Origin: Adiantum capillus-veneris
Taxonomy: Eukaryota > Streptophyta > Polypodiopsida > Polypodiales > Pteridaceae
DNA length: 64,000 nucleotides
Assembly (NCBI GenBank): GCA_014529385.2
Contig: CM043952.1
Location: forward strand, 64,282,870-64,346,869
Direction of reading: 5' to 3'
The notes below the pieces were generated by a model, which saw nothing but the letters and a program-made list of their open reading frames with translations, searched no databases and was not told the DNA's origin. The position numbers and the translations under genes are program-made. Positions 1-9,841 of this stretch are shown piece after piece (position 1 is the first letter of the stretch; every line of letters begins with the position of its first letter).

Positions 1-2
1 GT

Positions 3-109
3 GATGCGTACAACAACAGCATCATAGAGAAACAACGCCTCATCAGATTTACAGAGTACGATCCTGGCCATCAAACAGAGGGATTCTTCTTCAATGTCTT
101 GTTGCAAAA
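3..109 (+). pseudogene. Helitron Rep domain, C-terminal fragment
   Basis: Thirty-five codons in frame from position 3 align residue by residue with Helitron-B at about 32941-33045; both contain RFTEY followed by PGH, then TE and FF. The frame is cut at position 109 by the solo LTR and resumes after 1741. The rest of the Rep protein lies upstream of the window. Confidence 0.8.
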
Positions 110-1736
110 TGTCATAAAATCTAATATCTAACCAACCCAAATGATTTTATCATATTAAATTGATCACTTAATGTGGGAGAATAAACGGGAACAAGTGTTA
201 AGATATAGATATGTGCTTATAGATCTATCTCAACACGGGGCCAATGGTAAAGGGGCCCAAAAGGGAGATGGTCTATCAAAGAGCAAGGCTAACCAATGGA
301 GCATAAGACCTTAGGGTTAGCTTCATTGAAGACCTCCAATAAATGTGTGTAAAAGTCCTTTGACCTTAGGTAAGCTAGGGCTGAGCTTGAGGTGGGAACC
401 CGGCCCAAGCTCGAGGTGCTTGTCCTGCTTGAGGTGCTTGTCGTGCTTGAGGTGTTTGTCATGCTTGAGGTGCTTGATTAAGATGCTTGAGGTGCTTGAC
501 TGGCTCCATGCTTGAGGTGCTTGACTTGCTGCATGATTAAGGTACTTGAGGTGCCTTGAGAAGCTTGCCTGAGATGCTTGTGGGAACACCCCCTAGTTCA
601 AGTGCTTTGTCATGCTTGGTGAGTAAGGTGCTTGATCACCTAAAGTCAAAAGCATTCCTACAAGAGGGGGGGCGAGCCCTTTTCCTAGGGGCTAGAGAGA
701 GAACACCCACTCACACACACAAGGGAAGCCCCAACTTGAAGAGGCAGCAAGGACATATGTCAGGCCCCTACCCATGTTACCTTCATGTGTTGCTTGAAGC
801 CTATTGGCTAAGCTTCAAAGGGGTCCAATGATAAATTACATGAATTATCTAATTGTTTTAGCATTTATCTAGCCCTCTCTCTCAAAAAGGAAAGGGGGAC
901 ACTTGTCTCAAGGCTACCCCTACTGCTTGTAATGCCTCCTGCTCATGATTGCCTAGGCTTGGGAGGGTCCAATGAGCTTCAAGCATGAGCTACAAGGGGG
1001 GGTCGACCCAAAGCTAGGGGCTTGCTTGAGGGGTATACTCACCCACACACACTCACAATCACTCTCATTGTGTGCTATGCAAAGTGCAAGAGCTACCTCT
1101 CCAAGCAAGTAGAGGTTAAGAGCCTACACCAACACTCTTGGCTATGGAGTGCAAATCCAACCAAGATCCATGCTTCAATGCTTGAGCTTGTCATCTCCTT
1201 CTTCTTCATTACTATGCTATTATGTATGCTAGTAGCAAGAGTATGATAAGTGAAGAACTAGTTCTTTCTACTATGAAATGTTTCTTCTTCCTCTTCCCTA
1301 CCCTCACTCCCTGCTAGCTCTCTCCACCTTCGAAGGTGTTTGAGGTCTTGGGACTGAGGCTTGGGACAATTAAAGCTTTCTTCAAGTTCATGTTATGCTA
1401 TGATTGTGATGCAAGAAGCTTTCCATCTTCATTGCATCACCTAGGTCACAAGGAACACAAAGAATGTATTGTAACAAGTCTCTCTTAATGGGAGAAATCA
1501 TAATACGAATGCCTATTGGAGGGGGGACCGGCTCCACATAAATCCGGTCCTCAATTGTTGTCATGTTCTCTAAATTCTCTCTCTTGCAAAAGTATTGATC
1601 ATGCCAAGTTAACAAATTGCTATGATTATGTTGCTATCTTCAATTATGTCTACCCGCTATGCTCACAAAGTTATTTCTCGAAAGTATTCTCATTAATTTC
1701 CGCTATTCTCAAGTTGAATAGGCTAATTCCATTACA
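110..1736 (+). repeat. Solo LTR of Gypsy-1 family (5-bp TSD)
   Basis: A 1627-bp segment beginning TGTCATAA and ending CCATTACA. It is flanked by perfect 5-bp direct repeats caaaa (105-109 and 1737-1741), and removing it joins the Helitron Rep reading frame. It matches, in opposite orientation, the LTR of Gypsy-1 at 12839-14804 along its whole length. A third partial copy is at 27098-27715. No internal region or primer-binding site is present, so it is a solo LTR left by LTR-LTR recombination. Short ORFs inside it have no recognisable product. Confidence 0.92.
405..600 (+). repeat. 18-bp minisatellite inside the solo LTR
   Basis: Several units of an 18-bp motif built on cttgaggtgcttgt follow one another, the first three at strict 18-bp spacing and later ones expanded to 22-25 bp and degenerate. 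A decayed version of the motif is in the inverted Gypsy-1 LTR around 13960-14060. Confidence 0.75.
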
Positions 1737-1741
1737 CAAAA

Positions 1742-2063
1742 ACTTCCCTTTAGGAACGAGATGGAACTTCTATCACCAGCCAACACACTCTCTTCTTACT
1801 TCCTGGAATGCAAAATCCGTCAGATCATTCTTCATGATGAAGACTTAGAGATGTACATAAATGAGCACACCCAACGCAATATGCTCGTCTCTGAAAATAC
1901 AGGACACACTTTAAACCTCATAAAACAAAAGTTCATCCTCAATCGTGAAGATCCACTCACTTGTATAGTGAATGACACAGTTGAACCAGGAGTATCTCAA
2001 AGTCGTGAAGATCCACTCACTTGTACAGTGAATGACATAGTTGAATCAGGAGTATCTCAAAGT
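1742..2063 (+). pseudogene. Helitron Rep/helicase linker with 60-bp duplication
   Basis: Resumption of the Rep frame after the solo LTR: residues from 1752 onward (FRNEMELLSP, then SSYF and EC) align with Helitron-B at 33058-33120 (FRRETKLLSA, then SYF and EC). The following DLEMYI motif is shared by both copies. Positions 1944-2003 and 2004-2063 are a 60-bp tandem duplication, 20 codons each, in frame (units begin REDPLTC). Helitron-B has no such duplication. The frame then shifts into the helicase. Confidence 0.75.
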
Positions 2064-3384
2064 CGTGATGAAGCTACTGCAAGAGTTCGCTGAGACCAAC
2101 AATGCAGCTCTGACCTCTCAACAACAAGCAATCTTTGATCATATATCAGGCCTGAATAATGGCCTCCATGTCATTACAGGTGTTCCAGGATGTGGAAAAA
2201 CATTCCTCATAAAAAATTTCACCCCAAGCTTCATAAAAAATAATAAGACCGTTATCCTGACTGCATCAACTGGAGCAGCGGGCGCTCGCCTTAGCAGCCT
2301 CGCAACCATTGTCCACTATCAATTCAGGATCCCTTGTTCTAAGCAACATTTCCCACAAGCAATTCATCCCACAGATGAAAGATTTATCGCTATACATGGT
2401 GCCAACGTCATTATCATAGACGAGATATCAATGCTAACGAGTACAATCTTCAATATGGTCGTTCTCCAGATAGTTAACATCACCAACGGAACACTCCTTG
2501 ACCCATTCAGTCAGAAGCTCATATTGCTTTTTGGGGATTTGGCGCAACTTCCTCCAGTCTGCCATCACCAAGAGCCATTATGCCATGTTTGCAGTATACA
2601 AAACTCATCTTACATCGCTATAGCCACTACGCACAACATGACCTTCTCAGTTCGCCATGCTGCAGACCCCACTTACGTCCAATTCTTGGATACGATCCGT
2701 GTCAAGCAAGCAACAGAACAACAAATAGCAGAAACGTTGTCACAGTGTGTAATCAATGAAACTGAACTCCTGCGAGTAATCGATGACGCTACTACACTAA
2801 TATGTACTCATAGGGAAGACGTGTATAAGTATAACAACTTGATTCTACAAAAGTCTTTCTCGGCATCTGATATTGTTGCCATTCCACTGAAGACCAACGC
2901 TGTTGACGAACCATTGCTGCAAGAATGGCTCCAAGACAAGGCATTCCATGAGATGGACAATACTGCAATTGGGGCTAGATGTATGATTACAGAAAACATT
3001 AACTTGGCTATGGGTGCTGCGAATGGATCCACCTGCCGTATACTTTCCTATTCATACGACTGTGCCGGTCAATTGCTGCTATAGAAGTAATGCTACTTTC
3101 CACTGATACCACCATGACAATACGAAGGACTAAACATGCTACAAGAGCAATCAATTGCAGATGGTTCCACAAAAGCACATTCCCTTTGTCACTCGCGTAC
3201 ACAATCACTGGACACAAATCTCAAGGAGCTACGATATCAAAGAAAGCCATCCTCATTATAAAACAAGCTTTCGCCCCAGGATTGGCATACGTCATGTTCT
3301 CTCGAGTGACAGAAAGACGCCATCTCAAGATATTGAACATCCCAACCCCAAGGATGTTCTGGCCGGCCAGTAGAACACTCCCCC
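2041..3384 (+). pseudogene. Helitron Pif1-type DNA helicase domain
   Basis: Superfamily 1B helicase, which unwinds DNA during rolling-circle transposition. Visible motifs: Walker A GVPGCGKT (2181-2204), STGAA (about 2268), Walker B with IIIDEISML (about 2410-2436), GDLAQLPP (about 2536-2559), then after a frameshift near 3075-3090 the C-terminal HKSQGAT and FSRVTERRHL motifs (about 3216-3330). Upstream residues align with Helitron-B from 33330 on. Unlike Helitron-B, the Walker A lysine-threonine loop is intact. The TAG at 3082 and the frameshift inactivate it. Confidence 0.88.
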
Positions 3385-3561
3385 AATGGTTAGACATTTC
3401 CTTGCTTGTCTTTAGACATTTCATCGCTTATTTTTACACATTTCCTCGCTTTTTTCACAAACAAGTCCTCTAGCTCTTTCGGTCTTTCATCTCGTAAGGT
3501 GCATGGACTACACAAACAATTATTTGACGACAGTTTTCTTGACTGCAGATTTTCTTTATAG

Positions 3562-4888
3562 CAAGTAACAACCTCCAGCATCTCCTCATGGACACCGATC
3601 AGGTAACCATTCCTCAAATTAATCTACTTTGTAGCTAGATTTTATGCCATTCAATATGTACAAAACTCAACCATCATATTTCTCTTTCTCTATCATTCAG
3701 ATATATTCGATAAATTCATCAACATCGCAGCTACCTCAAAACCAAAAAACAATTATTCTGCATATCCATCTTCAAATCAAATGCGCCTAGCAAATATGGC
3801 TGGCGAGGCTCCGAGTGCATTCATCGAAGGGTTCCGCACGACTCAGGTCCTCCACTCATAATCAATAAATGCAGCAATCGAAACAAAGAATATAGAAATA
3901 ACGAGCTAAAGCTGGCAACAGGTACTTCGAGCTCTTCATATTCTTGTATTGCAAACACTAATAGTTAACAAATTTGGTTGCTTCTACAACATCTACCCTT
4001 CTTTTTCTACAGGGTTACAAAAAGAGATACTGCTATCGTTGGGCATTGACTTCGATGAGTCAAACAAACTACTGCTAGACACAGAAGCCCAATAAATATT
4101 GAACACAAAGACTGCTGGTATCACCACCTATGCAATCGAGATGCTACACTACAGTTACAAAATTGCCCTCGACAAATTGGTCGTTCTCGACAAGAATACC
4201 GCAAGCCAGGCACTTTTCAACATGGTCAAAGAGTTTGGGAACGAATTCAAAGGGAACGAGAGAGCAATCTTAACTGATGAGAAATTCACATGGCATTTCA
4301 ATAGAGACCTTTTTCATGCCCGTTTCGGTCAGACAACTGATCCATTTCGAAAGCTTGAACCACTACATGGTAACCATATGCACCCCTTATTGAATATAAT
4401 TGTCTAATTATTATCTGATTACATACTAATTCAGCACATCACTTCAGTGCAGGACATCGACAACGAAACCAACAAGGACATCCCCAACAACATAACAACT
4501 TCACAAGAGGAAGCAGCACGTTCCGACGTTGTTCCAGCTCCCAAAAGACAACGACAGATGAAGAGAACTACATAGTTTACTCTATTAGGTGCAAAATCAA
4601 TAACCGTGTTTACATAGGCATGACATCCGATTTTGAAGCTAGGAAAAGAGCACACATGAAAAATCCACCAAAACGGATGAAACATGATGTGTGTCCTTTC
4701 CCCCATTTTGTCAAAACTTTGAGTTTCATGTACTGCACACTACACACGATAGGAGAACTGCTATTGCACTGGAAGCACAAGAGATAATTACACAAGATGC
4801 AACGTCCACGAAAGGATACAATAATTTGAAGGGACATCCTCCAAACTGCAGGAAATACCATTATTTAAAACACCATAGAAAAATATAG
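3562..4888 (+). pseudogene. Spliced GIY-YIG nuclease gene of Helitron-A
   Basis: Four predicted exons with GT-AG borders: 3562-3602, 3701-3921, 4013-4369, 4453-4888. They match those of Helitron-B (34941-36286); the first is 41 nt in both. Exon 2 carries a QMRLANMAG segment, exon 3 an EMLHY segment, and exon 4 a serine/glutamine-rich stretch followed by a GIY-YIG domain: VYSI, VYIGMT, then R and H in FEARKRAH, and after a frameshift near 4700 the ALEAQEII glutamate and GYN. A stop lies in exon 3 near 4093. The exon 3-4 junction phase leads into the GIY-YIG frame. GIY-YIG domains nick or cleave DNA; a role in Helitron movement is inference. Confidence 0.78.
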
Positions 4889-5099
4889 CGTGCAATGAAA
4901 CTTAATCTTTGTTCTGAGTTAGCAACTCCCATTTAGTTTTCTCTTCTGTATTCAATCACTTCTCAAGAGTCTTTTCCTCTAGTATCTACGATAATTTTCA
5001 TGTTATGCTTCTCTATTATCTGTGAGACTTCCTTTATGCTCTTTACCTTATGCAATTTTTTTCTCGATATCACATTATGTTTACCTTAAAATGTTACGT

Positions 5100-5400
5100 A
5101 GATGTCCTGCAATAACATCAAGAGAAACAGACAATCCATTCCAGCAACCCCATGTCCAATACTTCTACAAAAAATTATCAGCTAATAAGAGACAAATCAT
5201 GTAGCAACAACTTATATATTTTACAAAAAAATTATAAATGTATAGATGCTGCACCTTGTCTTCAACATATTAAACAACACAAAACAACAACTACATTAGG
5301 TTATAACACTGTTCTGGACATCCACCAAGGTTGAGAATATATTATTTTCTGAAAAAAACTAAGAAATTATAGTTGTGAACTTATGCTATCTTTATTTAAT
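5100..5400 (+). pseudogene. Second, degenerate GIY-YIG C-terminal piece
   Basis: Around 5298 the sequence encodes LGYN, and after a frame change a tail reading GHPP, YYFLKK and KK. This corresponds to the LGYN...AHPP...MFLKQ tail of the GIY-YIG domain in Helitron-B (36205-36283) and the GHPP...YLK tail at 4830-4885. Upstream residues are too decayed to place the GIY and YIG motifs. It looks like a remnant of a second nuclease module in tandem. Confidence 0.5.
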
Positions 5401-5529
5401 TGCTTTGTTCAATGTCTTTGTCATATAACGTTAATCATTGGCTAAAACAATGTCTTTTATTTTCCATTCAGACTATGACAGACTTGTACTTATCAGCTTC
5501 CTTGATTTGAATGCTTTTTCTTTTTTCAG

Positions 5530-5967
5530 TTTACAATGGGTAGGCCGATCCCAGCTGATCTGATTGACCAACAGCCAGAATTTGAGACTGCAATGTATAA
5601 GTTGCAATACTGTCTTTACCCACATTTGCAAGAGCAGGTGCTCAGACACTACATGCATAAATGGGCTGAGTTCATTCCATGGCCAGTTCAACCACCTACC
5701 CCATGGCATCCACATTACATCACTTGGAACACACTCGGTCGAGAAATCACCATCGACATCGCCATGCTGTCTGGTTGCTCCACAACACACCATTGTATGT
5801 TGTTCGTGCAGATTGCGGACATGCTCAGCCTACTCGAGACTATAGAATTGAATTACTCTAACGTGCTCCCCAACCACCTTCAGTCAGCTAAACAATTCGT
5901 TCCGCGCTATTTGCCTGTCAACCAGTTAGTCACAAGTGCAAATTTGAAGATCATCTTACCGATATAG
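5530..5967 (+). CDS. Unknown 143-aa ORF behind a splice-acceptor-like site
   Basis: ATG at 5536 gives 143 residues ending at 5967. It is preceded by a pyrimidine tract and ttttttcag (ending about 5529), so it may be an exon of a longer gene. The protein is soluble-looking and rich in histidine, proline and tryptophan (for example HKWAEFIPWP), with no signal peptide or membrane segment and no family I recognise. It lies 3' of the duplicated GIY-YIG modules, so it may be a Helitron accessory gene or a captured host exon. Coding status is uncertain. Confidence 0.35.
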   Translation, partial: FTMGRPIPADLIDQQPEFETAMYKLQYCLYPHLQEQVLRHYMHKWAEFIPWPVQPPTPWHPHYITWNTLGREITIDIAMLSGCSTTHHCMLFVQIADMLSLLETIELNYSNVLPNHLQSAKQFVPRYLPVNQLVTSANLKIILPI

Positions 5968-6887
5968 CCCTTACTTCGTGCATCAAAATCTCCCGCTAAT
6001 ATGTGTTGTTACGTAGTCCTCCTCCTCTTCTCCACAGCAGTTATGTCTATTTCTTTATGAAGAAGTCATTCCATGCTACATTCAAAGTCTTACCAACTCT
6101 CGTTCGCTTAGTTCCGTTCTTCATTCATCAACTTTTTACCATACTATTTCCAGTGACTTGCACTCACTTAGCGTAACAAGATTTGAGCAAAACAAATAAT
6201 AAGCTCTCCCTCCCTCTCTCTTTCGAAAAAAAAATGCATGCCTCCTCTCTCTCTCTCAAAACAAAACAGTACATAAATTCCTGTATATATGAGTGGCTTC
6301 TGCTAACTAATGCTCACAAGATTTGTCGCCATTAAAATAAGTACGTGCTTCTTTCACACACTCCCTCCCTCTCTCTCTCCCCCAGCTTTCACTTCTATGT
6401 TCTTTTTACTAATGTATACTCTTCTTCAATGCTTCAATGCGAACAAAATAGTATTTACAATGGTGCCCTTGCTCTCCATTCATTTCCATACACATCCAGG
6501 TACCAAACCCATAAACATCCAAGCACCAAAGGAAAGCTCTCTCTAATTGCAATAGTATTCTTCCAAAGCTTGGCAATCAAGGCATACTAGTTGCTTGGTT
6601 CCTTCGGGTGGCTTCTTCAACTATCCTTCAAGAAGGACACATGTTCCGGTGGGAGTGAGGTCACCAAGTGAACTCACACTAGCATCCACCAAAACCTGCT
6701 TGGATACATGGTAAGTTCAATCATAAGATGGTAAAGAGATCGAAGAAAAAAGCATTAAAAAAACCAAAAACATGAGTCGAAAAATGCAACAGGCTTGGAC
6801 ATTCCAAGCAAGAAATCTACAGCGACACACATGAGAACTCAGAAAACTACAAACAACTGAACTGAACTTGAATAGAGGGAAGGAAAT

Positions 6888-6930
<43 letters not shown>

Positions 6931-6951
6931 GGGAAGTGAAGCCAGCGAGCC
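5968..6951. other. Noncoding, CT-rich; TA/CA microsatellite
   Basis: No gene seen. Holds pyrimidine-rich patches (6201-6262 and 6355-6390) and a (TA)n(CA)n microsatellite at about 6889-6927. The 3' end of Helitron-A may lie here but no CTRR terminus with a clear hairpin was found. Confidence 0.6.
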
Positions 6952-7746
6952 ATGTCACAAACCCTAGCTAGCGCAGGCGTGCTTCCCCTCTCCGCAAGAC
7001 TTAAAACCTACTTGGTCGCACCCCTGCATTGCAGGTGTTTCCTGCCCTGTGCACGCTGTTGCTTGCCGCCTACCCTCTCCTCAGCGGCCTGTCGTGGCCG
7101 CAGGACTCATACCTTGCACCCACTTGTGCCTTGACTGAGGATGCACCTCTGCCCTTTTGCTGCAGCCAGTGCAGGTTTGAGCCCTGCTGAAGTCTGTGCA
7201 GCCTACGCCTGCTTTGCTCACACATGGCCGGAGATGTCGAATCTGCTCTGGGCTCTCAACCTTACCACCGCCTTTCTTGAGCCCCGTCCCCGCTGCAGTT
7301 ACCTCTAGGTTCTCATTCTTCCCACTGCCCCTGTCCCTGTACGGAACCTGGCCTCAACTTTGCCCTCTTCGCCCAGCCTGATCCTTTGGCATCGACTTGC
7401 TCCCTTCAACACCGTTGTGTGCTACTGTTTACTTGATGTGTAAGAGTCTCGGTGTGAGTGTGTTGTGTGTGTGTGTGTGTGTGTGTTGATTGCCTGTTGT
7501 GTTCATGCTTGTCTATTGTGTGTGTGTGTGTGTCTGTGTGCGCGCGCACACAGGGTTTCCTCTCTTTGGGGTTTGGTCCGCGGGTTTGTGTACGTGTTTG
7601 CTTGCTTCTTGGTCGTGTCCTTCACAGTGTGTATTTTCCTATGTGTAGGTTTGGGTTGTGCATGTGTGGTTACCGTTGTGGTTGTGTGTTGTCTGCTCGC
7701 CGAGCTTTGCAATGCACCTTTGCTTCTTCTTCAGGTAAAACCTTTC
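6952..7746. other. GC-rich segment with TG repeats, origin unknown
   Basis: Clearly more GC-rich than its flanks, with cytosine-rich stretches near 7020-7130 and (TG)n runs at about 7463-7487 and 7518-7540. The short ORFs here are low-complexity products of the TG repeats or lack recognisable domains. It ends exactly at the TG of a LARD-3 LTR. It could be a gene 5' region or another unrecognised repeat. Confidence 0.4.
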
Positions 7747-9003
7747 TGTCACGTGACACATCCAGCCTTATGTGTCCGTGGACAAGCTACAGAATGATCA
7801 GGGTTCAGTCAGTCCAGTCAGTCTAGATTAAAAGTGATCTGGCACTTTTTGTGAGTCTATTCGTAGATTGTGCATGCCCAGTCACTTAGTATAGATGCAT
7901 ATCCTCTGGTTGCATATAGCATGATCATCAGTATTCCCATCAGAATCCACCATATTCCATCAGGGGAATTTTGAATTTTCCAATAATTTTAGCCTATTTT
8001 ACCTATTTTTGGCATTTTTCACTTATTAATTTAAGTGACTTTCCAACAAAAGTAGGTAGGGCAATTTGGGTAAGAAAATATATAAGCAAACCAAAGTTAG
8101 CACTAAATGGCAGAAGAGGCAACAGGAGTCAAGCTCAGGGGGCAACTTCTCACAAGACCCTTGGCGGTACTCCCTCCAAGTAAGAACCCCCATGCTAGCG
8201 TTTTCTGCATCAGACCTTCTCTAGCGTTTTCAAGATCTACACCATCGCCAGCAAGAACAGACACCAGCGTTTTGCATCAGCATCAGTAACCCCTTGCCTA
8301 GCGTTTTGCATCAGTAGGGATCGCTAGAAGATTCAGCCAGCAAGCTAGCGTTTTTGAGAAACCAGCCAGCTAGCGTTTTTGACCTGCATCAGCAGCGTTT
8401 TTCAGCATGGAGAACCTGCAAGTACAGCCCTAGAAAGCAGATTCAGCCTCTAAAGGTAGCAGATTCAGTCCATGAAGAAGTAGCAAATTCATCCCCAGAA
8501 AGACATCAGTTTTCAGCCATTAAACTGCAGAATTTCAGCGTCAAGAAACCACCGAAACCAGCCCCAAAATCAGCACTTTTGGCTCAGTTGCAGATTCCAG
8601 CCCATAGCGTTTTTGGACAGCAGTAGAAAGATTGCAGATTTCAGCCTTAGGTCGACTTCGTCATCACCGTCGTCATCGTCGACATAGCCTAGACTGGCAT
8701 CAGTCACATGTATACAGTTTGTACCAGTTTGTGCAATCATAAGTAGACCACTCTCGCCGACGAGAGTGGGGCCTTCGGAGGAGGGTTTTACAACGTCTCT
8801 GGTGTTGTATCTCTCTTCTCTCTCTATCTCTCAGTCTCATACACTTGCACGCACAGTGTCCATTCACTTTGTTTGTGATCATAGCACTCTCTTATTAAGA
8901 ACGGAGGCTCTACCTTCCATAACCTAGACAAAAGGAACCTTGAGCACAGTTCGGAGCACTCATCTTGAGCAATGCGCAAACAATCATTCCGCTGCACCTA
9001 ACA
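7747..9003 (+). repeat. LARD-3 family LTR, copy a (5' LTR)
   Basis: Begins TGTCACGTGACAC and ends CACCTAACA. It is followed at once by a primer-binding site (ttgctatcagagctttgg), marking it as a 5' LTR. It is homologous throughout to the paired LTRs at 39016-40270 and 43690-44943. It contains a TATA-like tatataagc near 8079 and several AGCGTTTT repeats between about 8196 and 8610. Confidence 0.9.
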
Positions 9004-9404
9004 TTGCTATCAGAGCTTTGGCAGTGTTCTGTATCACTCAAGGAAAGAACCACAAGAATCATAACAATTTTTTTGCTTGTTGTCGTCGCACGAACCCAAG
9101 TTCGCTTGGGCGTGCCAATTCCTAATCGCGTTTTTGAAGAGTGACAAGAATCCCAAGAAAGAAGGGCTTGTCCAGCCTCCCCTTGTATCTCTTTTCACTC
9201 ATTGAGAGCGGACCGTGCACTTAGCGGCCAGCCAATCGATGTGAGGTGGGAAAAATCAACCTTGGTGTGAGCGCAAGGCCGCCAAGGGGTGCGCCCACGG
9301 AAAAGAGCAGAACTCGAGTGAAGAGAAGATCCTTCTCTAACAAGGTTTGCAAGCGAAAGAAAACCTCACGAACCCAAGACCCTTAAGAACCCAAGAAATT
9401 TGGA
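9004..9404 (+). other. LARD-3 PBS and untranslated leader, truncated
   Basis: Primer-binding site complementary to initiator tRNA-Met (tatcagagc) at 9004-9021, then a leader matching 40271-40680 of the complete element. The leader breaks off near 9404, where minus-strand Gypsy-1 integrase sequence starts. No gag remains. Confidence 0.85.
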
Positions 9405-9841
9405 TAATCCAAAGATAAAATCCATGGATATACTCTCCCATGGTGAATTAGGGATTGAAAATGGCTGGAGTAATCAAGGTTGCTTCCCTCTATCATTCTT
9501 AGTCTTTTGGCAAATCACACATTTTGAAACATACTCTTGTATGTCCACTTTCATGGTAGGCCAATAGAAGTATATCTCTACTCCTTGAAGAGTAGGTTGA
9601 ATGCCTCTATGCCCCACATAGGGAGGAGCATGGGATTCATACATGACTCTCTCACAAAAGGAGTGGGTAACACATATCCTATTGCCAGAAGATAACCATC
9701 CTGCAAGGTGAATGGTTCTTCTTTCTTCCCCAATGCAAGGACTGACATTATGTCTTTAAAGTCAAGGTCAATAGCATACTCATCTATCATAGAAGATAGA
9801 TCTTTGTGAGTTGCTATAGACACCGCATTAACTTTGGTCAT
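9405..9841 (-). pseudogene. pol: Gypsy-1 integrase zinc-finger region and start of core
   Basis: Translation in changing frames gives the HHCC zinc-binding region (GHRGIQ-like, then CVICQKTK) followed by the segment ending [11 protein letters not shown] that opens the gypsy integrase core. Stops and frame changes are frequent. Sequence stops before the catalytic D-D-E residues, at the junction near 9405. Confidence 0.75.

Larger units (their letters stand above)
1..5400 (+). mobile_element. Helitron-A, 5'-truncated by window edge
   Basis: Remnant of a rolling-circle Helitron. In order it holds the end of the Rep domain (3-109), a solo LTR insertion (110-1736), the Rep/helicase linker, a Pif1-type helicase (2041-3384), a spliced GIY-YIG nuclease gene (3562-4888) and a second degenerate GIY-YIG tail (about 5100-5400). 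Order and protein sequence parallel Helitron-B at 30.2-36.3 kb, which is how the parts were aligned. The 5' end lies outside the window and I could not identify a 3' CTRR terminus with a hairpin. Several frameshifts and stops show it is dead. The 3' limit is approximate; the unknown ORF at 5530-5967 could also belong to it. Confidence 0.8.

Noticed and set aside
7458-7826. Cys/Val-rich 110-122 aa ORFs as cysteine-rich peptides
   Set aside because: They are translations of (TG)n repeats and run into the LARD-3 LTR.
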